A DNA stretch of 64,000 bases. Origin: CAVOGJ01 sp963700865 (GTDB taxonomy: Bacteria > Planctomycetota > Planctomycetia > Pirellulales > Pirellulaceae). The stretch spans positions 372,001 through 436,000 of the forward strand of contig CAVOZC010000022.1 of assembly GCA_963700865.1 (NCBI GenBank). The letters are read 5' to 3'. The notes beneath the pieces were generated by a model. That model ran no database searches, was not told the origin of the DNA, and saw only the letters and a program-made list of their open reading frames with translations. A program made the position numbers and the translations under genes. Of the stretch, positions 1 to 9,807 are shown one piece after another (the first letter of the stretch is position 1; each line of letters opens with the position of its first letter).

Positions 1-2
1 CC

Positions 3-1604
3 GTGAATCTGGTGCGTTGTGAGGCCGCACAGCACGGCAACCTGGCCGTCACGGAACTCCTGCCCGCAGAAGGGATCCGCGCGGCCGCCGTTCCGCTCTT
101 CATGGATGTGACCATTCAGAATTTTGGCACACAGCCGGTCACGCGCGTTCCACTTACCATTCGCACGACCGAATTCGGCGGAGATACCCTGCTCGACGAT
201 CCTGGCGAGAATCAGGGGCAGGTCAGCGAATTACCCAACGTGCTGATCGACACCTTGGGCCCTGGCGAAGCGGTCCGCCGGAGATTTCAGGTCTATTTCC
301 CCGCCGCTGGACAGCATGTCGTGTCGGTCGAGTTGCCTCCCGACACCGTGCCGGCCGATAACCGACGTTGGAGTGTTGTCGATTTTCCCTCAGCCGTACC
401 GGTGCTCATCGTTGACGGGGATCCGGAGGGAAAGCAGGCAGCCTATCTGCAATCGGTATTTCAGCCGGGAGAACGCGTGCAGACCGGGATTCGCCCGGAG
501 ATCCAGTCGGAGGCGTACCTCCGCGATGCCCAGCCTGAGGCATTGGCTCGTTTCCATGCCATTTATCTGCTGGATGTGCCGCGCCTGGGACAGCTGGCGC
601 GACAGCATGTCGAGGACTATGTGGAAAACGGAGGCGGGCTGGCCGTCTTCCTCGGTCCTGCCAGTGATCTCGACTTTTATCGCGAGTGGGCGACCGCCAG
701 CGGCACCGCGGCGGGGTTTTTTCCGGTGCCGCCCGCACGAGTGGCGATACTCAATGGCGGCTCGGAAGCCGCTCCCGATCTGGTGCCCACCGATCACCCG
801 ATCTTTAAGGTGCTGCTGGGCGAAGGCAAGATGTTCGCCTCTGCCATCCGCATTCGCGGCTATGCCACGGTCGCTGACTCATGGCAGCCGCGGGATGAGT
901 CGTCGGTGCGGGTGTTGGCAACCCTTCGCAACGGTCAACCACTGGTGGTCGAACAGAGGGTGGGGGCAGGGCGGGTTATCGCGTTCTTGACGACGTTGTC
1001 TCCACTCTGGAACACCTGGGCCAGGCAGCCAACCTTTCCCGTCATGCTCCTCGAGACGCAGGCTTACCTCGATGCGCGTGGCTGGATCGATCGCAACCAA
1101 CTGACGGGCACACCACTCGTGGCACAGTTCGAAACCGCCCGCTTTCTGCCCACGTTTGAGATCGAATTACCCGCCGCCGCCGCCGCGGAAGGCCGCCGCA
1201 TTTCTGTGCAGGCAGAGCGTCCCGCCGATCCCGCCAGTCCATTGATGCCGCTGCGTTTTCCCGACCCGGAAGCGGGCTCGGTGGCCGCCAACACGGACAA
1301 GTCCGGAGTCTACACCATCTGGTCGAGGTCGTTTGACGGCGAATTACAGCCACGACGCTTCGCGCTGAATGTGGACACGCGCGAGAGCGACCTCCTGCTG
1401 GCACCCGACGCGGAACTCGCCGAGTCGCTGGTCGGGACCAACGTCGAGCTGCTCACAGCGGCCGACCTGGAACTCGCCGCGGATTCGCTGGCCGGTTTCG
1501 GCTGGAGCCAGTTTTTCCTCTGCGCGCTCGTCGCGCTGCTGGTGGGGGAGCAACTTCTCGCCTATTCGGCCAGCTACCATCCACCCGCCGGAGTCAAGTC
1601 ATGA
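3..1604 (+). CDS. BatA-like membrane protein, 5' end outside window
   Basis: This is the C-terminal part of a large planctomycete BatA-type protein. The frame is open to the window edge, so the GTG at position 3 is probably internal and the N-terminal BatA/VWA portion lies upstream. The visible part begins with a CARDB/Ig-like region. A glutamine-amidotransferase-like region follows, starting around the motif VPVLIVDGDPEG and running to about residue 350. A single hydrophobic segment near residues 500-520 ends the protein. Its stop codon overlaps the next start (ATGA at 1601-1604), so the two are translationally coupled. In other bacteria BatA-like genes sit with MoxR ATPases and VWA proteins; here the partner gene follows directly. 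The function is inferred to be in envelope stress or periplasmic complex assembly, and no enzymatic residue is evident. Confidence 0.75.
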   Translation: MNLVRCEAAQHGNLAVTELLPAEGIRAAAVPLFMDVTIQNFGTQPVTRVPLTIRTTEFGGDTLLDDPGENQGQVSELPNVLIDTLGPGEAVRRRFQVYFPAAGQHVVSVELPPDTVPADNRRWSVVDFPSAVPVLIVDGDPEGKQAAYLQSVFQPGERVQTGIRPEIQSEAYLRDAQPEALARFHAIYLLDVPRLGQLARQHVEDYVENGGGLAVFLGPASDLDFYREWATASGTAAGFFPVPPARVAILNGGSEAAPDLVPTDHPIFKVLLGEGKMFASAIRIRGYATVADSWQPRDESSVRVLATLRNGQPLVVEQRVGAGRVIAFLTTLSPLWNTWARQPTFPVMLLETQAYLDARGWIDRNQLTGTPLVAQFETARFLPTFEIELPAAAAAEGRRISVQAERPADPASPLMPLRFPDPEAGSVAANTDKSGVYTIWSRSFDGELQPRRFALNVDTRESDLLLAPDAELAESLVGTNVELLTAADLELAADSLAGFGWSQFFLCALVALLVGEQLLAYSASYHPPAGVKS

Positions 1605-4374
1605 CGCCGGACTTCGTAGTCACGCCGCCGCTCGGCCAGATAGCCAGCCGTACCTATTACGAGGTCACACGGCTGAGCCAGCTCGACCAATGGTGGCAAT
1701 GGTTGGTCATGCTGCTGATCGTGCTGTCGGTCGGCGGCCTGGTATGGTTGCTCTATCGGTTGGATGGAGTTGACCTGCCGCGAGCCACGCGCTGGGCGTT
1801 GATCCTGCTGCGGTTGGCCGCTTTCGTGGGCTTGCTCCTCTTCTTTCTGAAGATCGAGAAACGGAGCGAGCGGAGGATCGAAAAACACTCGCGAGCCATT
1901 CTGCTCATCGACACGAGCCAAAGCATGGGTCTGACCGACACGAACGAAGGCTCGACAACCACGTCGCGGATGTCGCTGGTCACCCAGACCTTGGCAGGCG
2001 GCTTACTCCAGGATTTGCGGGACGCTCACGATGTGGTCGTCTATCGATTCGACGAAGAGGATACGCCGGTCGAACTCGCCATGCTGCCGCGAACCGGACA
2101 AGTCGCGGCGGACGGAACGCAGCAGACGGCGGAACAGCGATTCGCGGCGGGTCGGCGCGAAGCGCTGCGTTACGCGGCGGTGGCGGCCCTCTTTCTCGCG
2201 GCGGCGGTCCTGGCGTTGCTGGCCCACATCACGCTGGGTCGGCTGGTCCGCAATCGCGAGGGTGAAAGCTGGGCGCTGCTGGTCTTTATCGCTTGCCTGC
2301 TGGTGGCGGGCGTGTGTGCGGCCGTCGGCCAGCTGCGTCAACCGGTCTGGGGCTGGCGACAATTGTTTCTTGGTGCCACCGTCGAGGCGGGCGTCGGGGA
2401 GGACGTCACCACCGCCGACGGGCCGGACGCTGACGCCGCGGGAGGTCCGACCACCGCCGACTGGCTACCCCAATTGGCTCCGCAAGGCCTGGAAACCCGA
2501 CTCGGAAGCGCGCTTCAATATCTGATCGACAAGGAACGAGGGGGGCCCATTGCCGGGATCGTGGTATTCAGCGACGGCAACAGCAACGCGGGTACCAGCG
2601 AACGTGACGCCATAAACCTGGCACAACAAGCCGAAATGAGCGTGCATTTCATCGGCTTCGGTACGGATCGGCAGCCGACCAATGTGCGCCTGATTGACTG
2701 CGAGGCGCCCGAACGTGTCTACCCAGGTGACCAGTTCAAAATCCGCGGCTTTGTCCAGGCGTTCGGGCTGGGCGACCGCCAAGTTACGGTGGAACTTACG
2801 TCGCAGCCGGCCAGCAGTTCCGCAGATGACCGTCCGAGTCCCCGCTACGAGGACGAACAGCTCGTGCCGCTCGAGGACAACGGAGCGGTCACCGCCGTTG
2901 AATTCCAGGTTGTTCCCGCGGAGGTCGGTGAGCGGATTTACACGTTGACGGTGCGACCGCCAGCGGAAGATCTGGACGCGACCGATAATTCGCAATCGCG
3001 CGCGTGGACATCGTCGATCGCAAGCTGAAGGTCTTGTTGCTCGCCGGCGGCCCCACGCGGGAATACCGGTTTGTCCGTGATCTTTGTTTTCGCGACCAGG
3101 AAATCTTCTCCGCCGTCCTTTTGCAGAGCAGCCCGTCCGGAGCCGCCCAGGAGGCGGACGAAGTGCTCGAACGGTTTCCCAGCACTGCCGAGGAGCTGTT
3201 CGAATACGACTGCCTGTTGGCGTTCGATCCCGATTGGCAGGCGCTGGACGACGGGCAAATCGAACTGCTGGAACGCTGGATCGCGGAACGGGCGGCCGGC
3301 TTATTGTTGGTTGCGGGCCCCGTCCACTTGCCCGAATGGACGACGCTGCGACGTGAAACCCGCGGGTCCAAAACGCTAAAAGGGCTTTATCCGATCAACT
3401 TCTTTCGCCGTGCATCGACACGTCTGGCGCGGCGGCAACAAACCGACCAACCGGCTCCGCTCGTCTTCTCAGATGAGGGACGCCAGGCGCGGGAAGTGTG
3501 GCTGGGCGAGTCCGCGGCGGAAAGTGAACGGCTGTGGGCGGACTTCGACGGCGTATTCACGATTTTTCCCGTCAGTTCGGTCAAACCGGGTGCTACGCTC
3601 CTCGTGTCGATTGCCGATCGATCGGTCGATGGAGTGCCCGCCTACATGGTGGAACAGTTTTACGGCGCGGGCCGCGTCTTCTACATCGGCAGCGGAGAAT
3701 TGTGGCGGTTGCGGGTCCTCGATCCCAAATACTTCGAGCAACTTTATACGCAGTTGATTCGGCATATCAGCCAGGGTCGGTTACTGCGCGGCAGTAGCCG
3801 CGGCGTACTCGTGCTGGGCAAGAATCGTTGCAGCCTGGGCGAAACCGTGCTTGTGCGTGCCTCGCTGCTGGACGCCCAATTCCAGCCGTACACGGCGGAG
3901 GCGGTGGAAGCCGAACTCATCCGGCCGGACGGCATTCGCCAGCCACTGCAGCTCGTTTCGGTCCGCGACGCGGCGCAAGCGGGCAACTTCTCGGGACAGT
4001 TCACCACCACGCGGGAAGGGGAGTATCGCGTTGAGTTGATCGTGCCCGAGACGGACGATCTGGAACAGTTGTCACGCGAAGTGCGGGTGCGGGTCCCCGA
4101 GCTAGAGGTAGAAACGCCCCAGCGAAACGATGCCAGTATGAATGCGTTTGCCGCCGCCACGGGTGGCAAATACTTTCCCGATTCGGCTGCCGTCGGCGGC
4201 GAGACCCTGCGTCGCGAATTGTCCGCGGCCTTGGTCCCCCAGGACCAGGAAACGTACACGCCCGGCACGCCGGACAATGACTTCCAAGTTCGTCTGCTGG
4301 GCTGGTTGATGGCCTTGATCTGCGGCACCCTGTCGCTCGAATGGCTCATCCGCCGCCTCCATAAGCTGGCTTAG
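1601..4374 (+). CDS. VWA/GATase-like membrane protein, split by a frameshift near 3000
   Basis: Two adjacent open frames (1601-3028 and 3004-4374) read as one protein of about 924 residues. The N-terminal half has two membrane segments (about residues 36-52 and 66-84). A VWA domain follows with the MIDAS signature D104-T-S-Q-S108, an inserted pair of hydrophobic segments near 190-245, and a later FSDG motif. The second half carries the glutamine-amidotransferase-like fold typical of planctomycete VWA proteins and ends with a C-terminal membrane helix. The break falls in a (CG)4 run at 2997-3004. Removing one CG joins ...DNSQSR to VDIVDRKLKVLLL, the continuous sequence expected. The gene overlaps the BatA-like gene by four bases, and the next gene begins ten bases after its stop. 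Whether the frameshift is real or a sequencing error cannot be decided here. Confidence 0.75.
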
Positions 4375-4383
4375 AAAACGACC

Positions 4384-6708
4384 ATGTACCAGATCTCTGC
4401 CGAAATCGTTGCCCTCCTCGCCGGCGTCCGGGCAAAGATCCGCAGCTACGTCGTCTGGGAGGGTGTGGCTGCCGTGGCGGTCTGGCTGATGGCCACGTTC
4501 TGGATCGGGTGGCTGCTGGATTACGGACCGGTCCGGTTGGGCGCGAACGAAATGCCAAGGATGGCGCGGGCGATCCTTCTCGCGATCAACGGCGGAGTCG
4601 CTGCCTGGCTGCTGTATCGCTGGGTCTTCCGCCGCACGTTGGCTCGACTGAAGGACGAGAGCATCGCGCTGCTGATCGAACGCAAGTATCCGGCCTTTGC
4701 GGAGAGCCTTGTGACGAGCGTCGAATTCCAGCGACATCACCACCCGGATCCACTGGTGGCGGACATGCTGCGTCAAGCTCACCAGCAGGCCACGCGATTG
4801 GCGGCCACGGTCGACGCGAACACCTTGTTCGATTTCTGGCCGCTGCGGCGGGCGACCATCGCCGCTGGACTGTTGCTCGGTTCGATGGCCATCTTCGCGC
4901 TAATTTCCTGGCACACGCTCGATATCTCGCTACGCCGCCTGTATGGACTGTCGCACCAGCCTTATCCGCGGCAAACGTATTTGGAAATGATCGGATTTGA
5001 GCAGCAGCAAGTCACGGTGGCGCGGGGTTCGGATCTTACGATCAAGGTGCAAGCCGACGCCGAGCGACGCGTGCCGCCCCCCAAGATCTGCACGATCTAC
5101 TACCGGACGCGGGAGGGTGACCGTGGTCGGGTGCATATGAGTCGCAAAGGCACGCCGCGGGATGGTTTTCAGCAGTACACGTTTGAAGGCAAACCATTTA
5201 AGGGCATCCTCTCGGACATCGAGTTCGATGTCGTGGGAAATGATCAGCGGATCCGCGATCAACGCGTCCACGTGGTGGACAGCCCGCAAGTCGTGGCCGT
5301 CACCATCGATTGCGTCCGGCCGGCCTACACCGAATTGACCGAGACCCGTTTCGAATACTATCCGGGCGTAAAAATTCCCCGGGGCAGCCGCCTGGCGCTG
5401 CGCATCACCGCCAACAAACCTTTGACGAGGGCCGAGGTCCGAGGGGCTCCCGACGAACCTCCCACCGTCCTGCTGCCCGTCCTGCCCAGCCAGGGAGCGG
5501 AGGTCGGCGCGGCGACCACGACGGTTGCGTCTCCGACGGCCACCTCCGCGGCCGAACCAACCACGGTGCTACTCGAAATTCCGTCGCTCGACGACGACTT
5601 TGGCTGTGAAGTCGAGTTATGGGACACTGACGGTATCTCCAGCCAGCAGGCGTACCGACTGGCGCTCGTGTCGGTCCCCGATTTTCCACCCAACGTGTCG
5701 GTAAGACTGCAGGGGATTGGAGCTGCGATTACCCCCGACGCTCGGCTGCCCGTGAGCGGCGAGATCACGGACGATTACGGCGTGGCCGATGCCTGGTTTG
5801 AACTGGAATTGTCCAACGACGATGTCCGCGTGTTTCCTTTGACTTCCGCCACGACCCGCGAGCTGAACGAGGTGCTTGATTTGCGCGAGGAGCGCATACG
5901 GGGCGCCCCACCGCTTTCACTTGCGCTCGATTCCACGGTCGTGCTGTCCCTGAAAGCGTCCGACCGATTCGATCTGGCCGCCGCGCCCAACGTCGGCCAG
6001 TCCGATCGCTATGAACTCGAAGTGGTTTCGCCCAATCAATTGATCGCCTTGCTCGAAGCCCGCGAGTTGGGGCTGCGGCGCCGTTTTGAACAGATCATTC
6101 TTGAGATGCGCGAGATGCGCGACAGCCTGCAAAGGGTTTCCCTGGGGGAGGATGATGCGAGTGGCGGCGCGGCGGACGACGGCAGTGACGATGACACTTC
6201 GACCAGCCAATCCGCCCGCGCCGCCGAACAGGCCGAGCGCCGAGCGGCCTTGCGGGGACTGCGGGTGCAACGCGCCGAACAGCACAGCCGGCGGGCGGCC
6301 GCGGAAGTGCTGGGTGTCGCCCTGTCGTTTGAAGATATCAGCATGGAACTCGTGAACAATCGAGTCGACGCCCAGGACCGTGTGGAACGCATGGAGCAAG
6401 CCATCGCCAATCCATTGCGGGACATCGCCGAGCGGATGTTGCCCGAGTGGGACGAATCGTTAGCACCGCTGCGACAAGCATTGGAGGAAGCCGGGGACGA
6501 GACCCGCGTTGGCACGGCGACGCAAGCGGCAGTTGCCCAGGCCGATGCCATTCTGGTCGCGATGGAGTCGGTTTTGGAACAAATGCTGGAGCTGGAGACC
6601 TACAATGAACTGGTCGACCTGGTCCGCACGATGATCAAGGACCTGGAGGAACTTACGGAAAAGACGAAAAATCAACGAAAAAAATCCGCGCTCGACCTGC
6701 TTAAATAA
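4384..6708 (+). CDS. Large membrane protein with C-terminal coiled coil (DUF4175-like)
   Basis: A 774-residue protein starts at ATG 4384 just after the VWA gene. Hydrophobic segments occur near residues 25-47, 60-80 and 155-177. A long extracytoplasmic part of beta-rich, Ig-like character follows (about 190-540). The C-terminal third is strongly charged and helical, with heptad-like Glu/Arg/Leu spacing and an acidic Asp/Gly/Ser linker around residues 590-610. The order (membrane anchors, beta domains, long helical tail) resembles DUF4175-type proteins, but that is a resemblance only. Its place between VWA and coiled-coil genes in one operon suggests it is the structural scaffold of the same envelope complex. 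No catalytic motif was seen. Confidence 0.7.
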   Translation: MYQISAEIVALLAGVRAKIRSYVVWEGVAAVAVWLMATFWIGWLLDYGPVRLGANEMPRMARAILLAINGGVAAWLLYRWVFRRTLARLKDESIALLIERKYPAFAESLVTSVEFQRHHHPDPLVADMLRQAHQQATRLAATVDANTLFDFWPLRRATIAAGLLLGSMAIFALISWHTLDISLRRLYGLSHQPYPRQTYLEMIGFEQQQVTVARGSDLTIKVQADAERRVPPPKICTIYYRTREGDRGRVHMSRKGTPRDGFQQYTFEGKPFKGILSDIEFDVVGNDQRIRDQRVHVVDSPQVVAVTIDCVRPAYTELTETRFEYYPGVKIPRGSRLALRITANKPLTRAEVRGAPDEPPTVLLPVLPSQGAEVGAATTTVASPTATSAAEPTTVLLEIPSLDDDFGCEVELWDTDGISSQQAYRLALVSVPDFPPNVSVRLQGIGAAITPDARLPVSGEITDDYGVADAWFELELSNDDVRVFPLTSATTRELNEVLDLREERIRGAPPLSLALDSTVVLSLKASDRFDLAAAPNVGQSDRYELEVVSPNQLIALLEARELGLRRRFEQIILEMREMRDSLQRVSLGEDDASGGAADDGSDDDTSTSQSARAAEQAERRAALRGLRVQRAEQHSRRAAAEVLGVALSFEDISMELVNNRVDAQDRVERMEQAIANPLRDIAERMLPEWDESLAPLRQALEEAGDETRVGTATQAAVAQADAILVAMESVLEQMLELETYNELVDLVRTMIKDLEELTEKTKNQRKKSALDLLK

Positions 6709-6856
6709 GCGTTCGGATTTGAAGGATTCGATTCTGGCAGCAATAATTACCGAGTGATCCGCCGCTCCTTCCCCTCGGCAGGGTGGGAATTGGCAGATCG
6801 CATCCGGTCTCGCCTTCGCGAGGCCGGGGGGCATGGGCAGACGAGAGGACCTCCGG

Positions 6857-8626
6857 ATGCAACTGTGGAGCTTACAACAGGGCCTCGCCCTGGGACTGCT
6901 GGCGTTCTTGGCGGTGTCCCCCCTCGCAGCCCAATCATCCAGCCCGCCCCCCAACGATCAGCTGGCGCTGCGGCAGGGGGAACTGGCCGACCGTTATGCC
7001 CGCCTCGAAAAGCTGATGCTGCGGATGGCCGAATTCGACGCGGCCGACAACCCGCGCCGTGCCGAATTGCTCCGCAAGGCCTTTGCGACCAGTCAGGATC
7101 GCGATGTCCAGCGGCAACTGGAACAGCTCGTCGAATTGCTGCAGCAAGACAAGCTCTCGCGGGCGATCGTCGATCAGGGTCAGGTCGCCAAGGACATGCA
7201 GGCCATTCTGGAATTGCTGCTGAAGGAGAATCGGGCCGACCGCCTGAAGGACGAACAGCAGCGGGTTAAGGCCTACATCCGCGAAATCGAACGGCTCGAA
7301 CGGATGCAACGAGGCGTTCAAGGTCGCACCGAAGGAGGCGTCGCGGAACAGAAATTGACAACCGAACAGGAACGGGTCGCTGAGCGGACCAGCGACCTGG
7401 GCCGACAGATGACGGAGGATGCCGGACCATCCGACGAGGACCCGTCGTCTGAAGACGGTGCCGGAGACGTCGCGGAAGGTCGTCCGGACGGTTCCTCGGA
7501 CGAGAGTCCATCACCACCCGCTGCGTCGCAACAGGAAAAGGCCGAGGCGGCCAAGGAATCGCGGGAGGCAGCCGAGGAAAACCCCACGGAGGGTCAGCCG
7601 GCTGGAGCAGCGGACAGGCCGGCCGCTGCGAACGATTCGCCCCCGTCGACCGCCGAGGCGGGCGAAGCGGCCGAGGGCCAGCCGCCGTCCGACCCATCGC
7701 CTGCGGAGGGCACACCGAGCCCAGGTGCGCCCAGCCCAGGTGGCCCCAGCCCAGGTGCGCCATCGGGAGAGTCGTCCGGAGATGCGGCGCCGCCGCCGAC
7801 GCCTGGACAAGCCGAAGTGCAGCAGGCCGAGGCCCAGATGCGGCGAGCGGAGCAGAAGCTGGCCGAAGCCAAGCGGGACGCGGCCATCGAGGCCCAGGAA
7901 GAAGCCGTGCGGCTGTTGGCCAAGGCCAAGGCCGAACTGGAAGAATTATTGCGGCAGAAACGCGAAGAAGAAATCGAACGCGTGTTGGCATTGCTCGAAG
8001 CGCGATTTCGTCGGATGCTGCAGATGGAGTTGCAGGTGTACGAGAGTACCTTGCGGCTGAGCAAGATACCGCCCGAGCGGCGTGATCGTTTTGTGGATAT
8101 CGAGGCCGGGAAGCTGAGTTTTCAGCAGCGGCGGATCGTCGTCGAGGCAGACAAGTGCTTGGCATTGTTGAAGGAAGAAGGTTCGTCGGTGGCTTTTCCG
8201 GAAAGCGTTGAGCAGATACGGGGCGATATGGAGCAGGTCGAGCTACGACTGAGCCGTGCGCAGATCGGTCGTCTGACTCAGGGTATCGAGGAAGATATCA
8301 TCGAGGCGCTCGACGAAATGATCGAGGCGTTGCAGCAGGCCCAGATGGAACAAGAACAGCGGAAACAACAGCCAGTGAATGGGGAAGGTCCGCCGAGCGA
8401 CGAGCAAGCCCTGGTCGACAAAATTGCCGAGCTACGGATGCTGAAGGCCATGCAATTGCGTATCAACAAACGAACGGACGCCTACTCACGGCTGCTCGAT
8501 GACGATCAGGATCGCGTGGGCCAAGCAAATGATGCTGATTTGCTGGAAGCGTTGTCCGAACTATCGGATCGAGAGACGCGGCTGCAGGAAATCACTCGCG
8601 ACATCGTTGTAGGAAAAAATCAATGA
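6857..8626 (+). CDS. Secreted coiled-coil protein with Pro/Ser/Gly-rich linker
   Basis: The ATG at 6857 is preferred to the in-frame ATG at 6833. It has a GAGAGG ribosome-binding site 8 bases upstream and begins a clear signal peptide (hydrophobic core ALGLLAFLAV, cleavage near PLAAQ). The product is about 589 residues. An N-terminal charged helical region covers residues 30-190. A low-complexity acidic and Pro/Ala/Ser linker (about 190-330) includes three copies of a PSPGA/PSPGG unit. A second long coiled coil rich in Glu, Gln and Arg covers 330-530. The gene end overlaps the next start (ATGA). No family with known function was recognised. Its position implies a periplasmic structural partner of the upstream membrane proteins. 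Confidence 0.7.
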   Translation: MQLWSLQQGLALGLLAFLAVSPLAAQSSSPPPNDQLALRQGELADRYARLEKLMLRMAEFDAADNPRRAELLRKAFATSQDRDVQRQLEQLVELLQQDKLSRAIVDQGQVAKDMQAILELLLKENRADRLKDEQQRVKAYIREIERLERMQRGVQGRTEGGVAEQKLTTEQERVAERTSDLGRQMTEDAGPSDEDPSSEDGAGDVAEGRPDGSSDESPSPPAASQQEKAEAAKESREAAEENPTEGQPAGAADRPAAANDSPPSTAEAGEAAEGQPPSDPSPAEGTPSPGAPSPGGPSPGAPSGESSGDAAPPPTPGQAEVQQAEAQMRRAEQKLAEAKRDAAIEAQEEAVRLLAKAKAELEELLRQKREEEIERVLALLEARFRRMLQMELQVYESTLRLSKIPPERRDRFVDIEAGKLSFQQRRIVVEADKCLALLKEEGSSVAFPESVEQIRGDMEQVELRLSRAQIGRLTQGIEEDIIEALDEMIEALQQAQMEQEQRKQQPVNGEGPPSDEQALVDKIAELRMLKAMQLRINKRTDAYSRLLDDDQDRVGQANDADLLEALSELSDRETRLQEITRDIVVGKNQ

Positions 8627-9681
8627 ACCATCCCGTTCGCGGACAGCGATATCTGCTCGGTTGTGCGCTCGGCTGCCTTGGTCTCCTGGCGACCGTTTGC
8701 CAGTTATACGCCGATAGTGAATTGGCGCAGCGCACCAGTTGGCAGCCACTTTCGGCCAGCGACGCGCGGGACCAGGTCTTCGCCTGGAGTCAGACCGCTG
8801 AGCTGACGGCGGATCAGCAGAACCGGTTGGCGGCCATCTGGCATGAAAATCACGGGGATGCCCAAGATACGTTACAGCAAACGGTGGCCTCCTTCGCGCT
8901 GGTGTATCCGCGGGCAGCGGATTGGCTTGAGCCTGGCTTTCCGAGTGGTTCGCTACCGGTCGACACGACGTGGCTCGACGCACCCCAGATTCCCGATTTT
9001 GTCCGCCACAACGCCCGGCTGTTTGTCGGCAAGGCATTCGCGCTGCAGCAGATGTATGACGAGGCACTGGAAACACTCGCACCGCTTGAAACCGAGCAAG
9101 TCATCGACCCGGCGGCGTTGTTGTTTTATCAAGCCGCCGCCCATTACCGGCTGCGGCAGAAAGACGAAGGGGTCGCCTTGCTGGAACGGTTGCTGGAGAA
9201 CAAGGACGAACTGCCACGGCGGTACACGACGGTGGCTGACTTGATGCTCGTCGATCTGGCATCCCTCAAGCCCGAGTCGCTCGATGAAGTGGCTCGCATC
9301 ATGGATAGCATCCGGGTGCGGTTGAATCTGGGACGGGCGGGGACCCGTGTCCGCCAGGAAGAGCAGGAAGTGATCGATAAACTCGATAAGATGATTGAGA
9401 AGCTGGAGCAGCAGCGGCAGGAAATGATGGCGCAAGCCAGCGGTCGGGCCAACGGCAAACAGCCGTCGATGCCGGCCAGCGATAGCTCGTTGCCAAACAT
9501 GCAGGCTTCCGGGGATGTCGATCCCAAGAAACTTCTCGAAGACGCGGATTGGGGAGACCTGCCCCCCAAGGAACGACAAGAAGCACTACAAGTCCTGAGT
9601 AAGGACTTCCCGTCTCATTATCGCGAAGTTGTGGAAGAGTACTTTCGTAAGCTCGCTACGGATTCGCCCGCAGCGGAATGA
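8623..9681 (+). CDS. Secreted helical-repeat protein of the BatA operon
   Basis: This 352-residue protein has an N-terminal signal sequence (GCALGCLGLLATVCQLYA). The middle is a TPR-like helical stretch (about residues 120-220; FVGKAFALQQMYDEALETL is typical). The C terminus ends in a motif of the form WGDLPPKERQ...YREVVEEYFRKLA. Such endings recur in planctomycete proteins encoded beside BatA/VWA genes, which ties this protein to the complex. Its ATG overlaps the preceding stop by four bases. No enzymatic residues are visible. It could be an adaptor that binds the VWA or coiled-coil partners through its repeats. Confidence 0.7.
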   Translation: MNHPVRGQRYLLGCALGCLGLLATVCQLYADSELAQRTSWQPLSASDARDQVFAWSQTAELTADQQNRLAAIWHENHGDAQDTLQQTVASFALVYPRAADWLEPGFPSGSLPVDTTWLDAPQIPDFVRHNARLFVGKAFALQQMYDEALETLAPLETEQVIDPAALLFYQAAAHYRLRQKDEGVALLERLLENKDELPRRYTTVADLMLVDLASLKPESLDEVARIMDSIRVRLNLGRAGTRVRQEEQEVIDKLDKMIEKLEQQRQEMMAQASGRANGKQPSMPASDSSLPNMQASGDVDPKKLLEDADWGDLPPKERQEALQVLSKDFPSHYREVVEEYFRKLATDSPAAE

Positions 9682-9807
9682 GCGGCGGGACACCGGGAAT
9701 TCACCCATCCGGTGGGCCGTCGGTTCGCGGCTGCGTGGCCGCACCAACGCCAACACGATCCACGTCGACCGATTCCCTCGCCGAAACGCCATTACCAGGA
9801 AGCCAAT

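Noticed and set aside
1601..4374. Programmed ribosomal frameshifting in the VWA gene
   Set aside because: No slippery heptamer or downstream pseudoknot is evident, and many other genes in the window carry similar simple indels.
7266..8165. Long open frame (299 codons) on the minus strand opposite the coiled-coil gene
   Set aside because: It is a shadow of GC-rich codon bias: Pro/Arg/Ala-rich, no start signal, no motif, entirely antisense to a supported gene.
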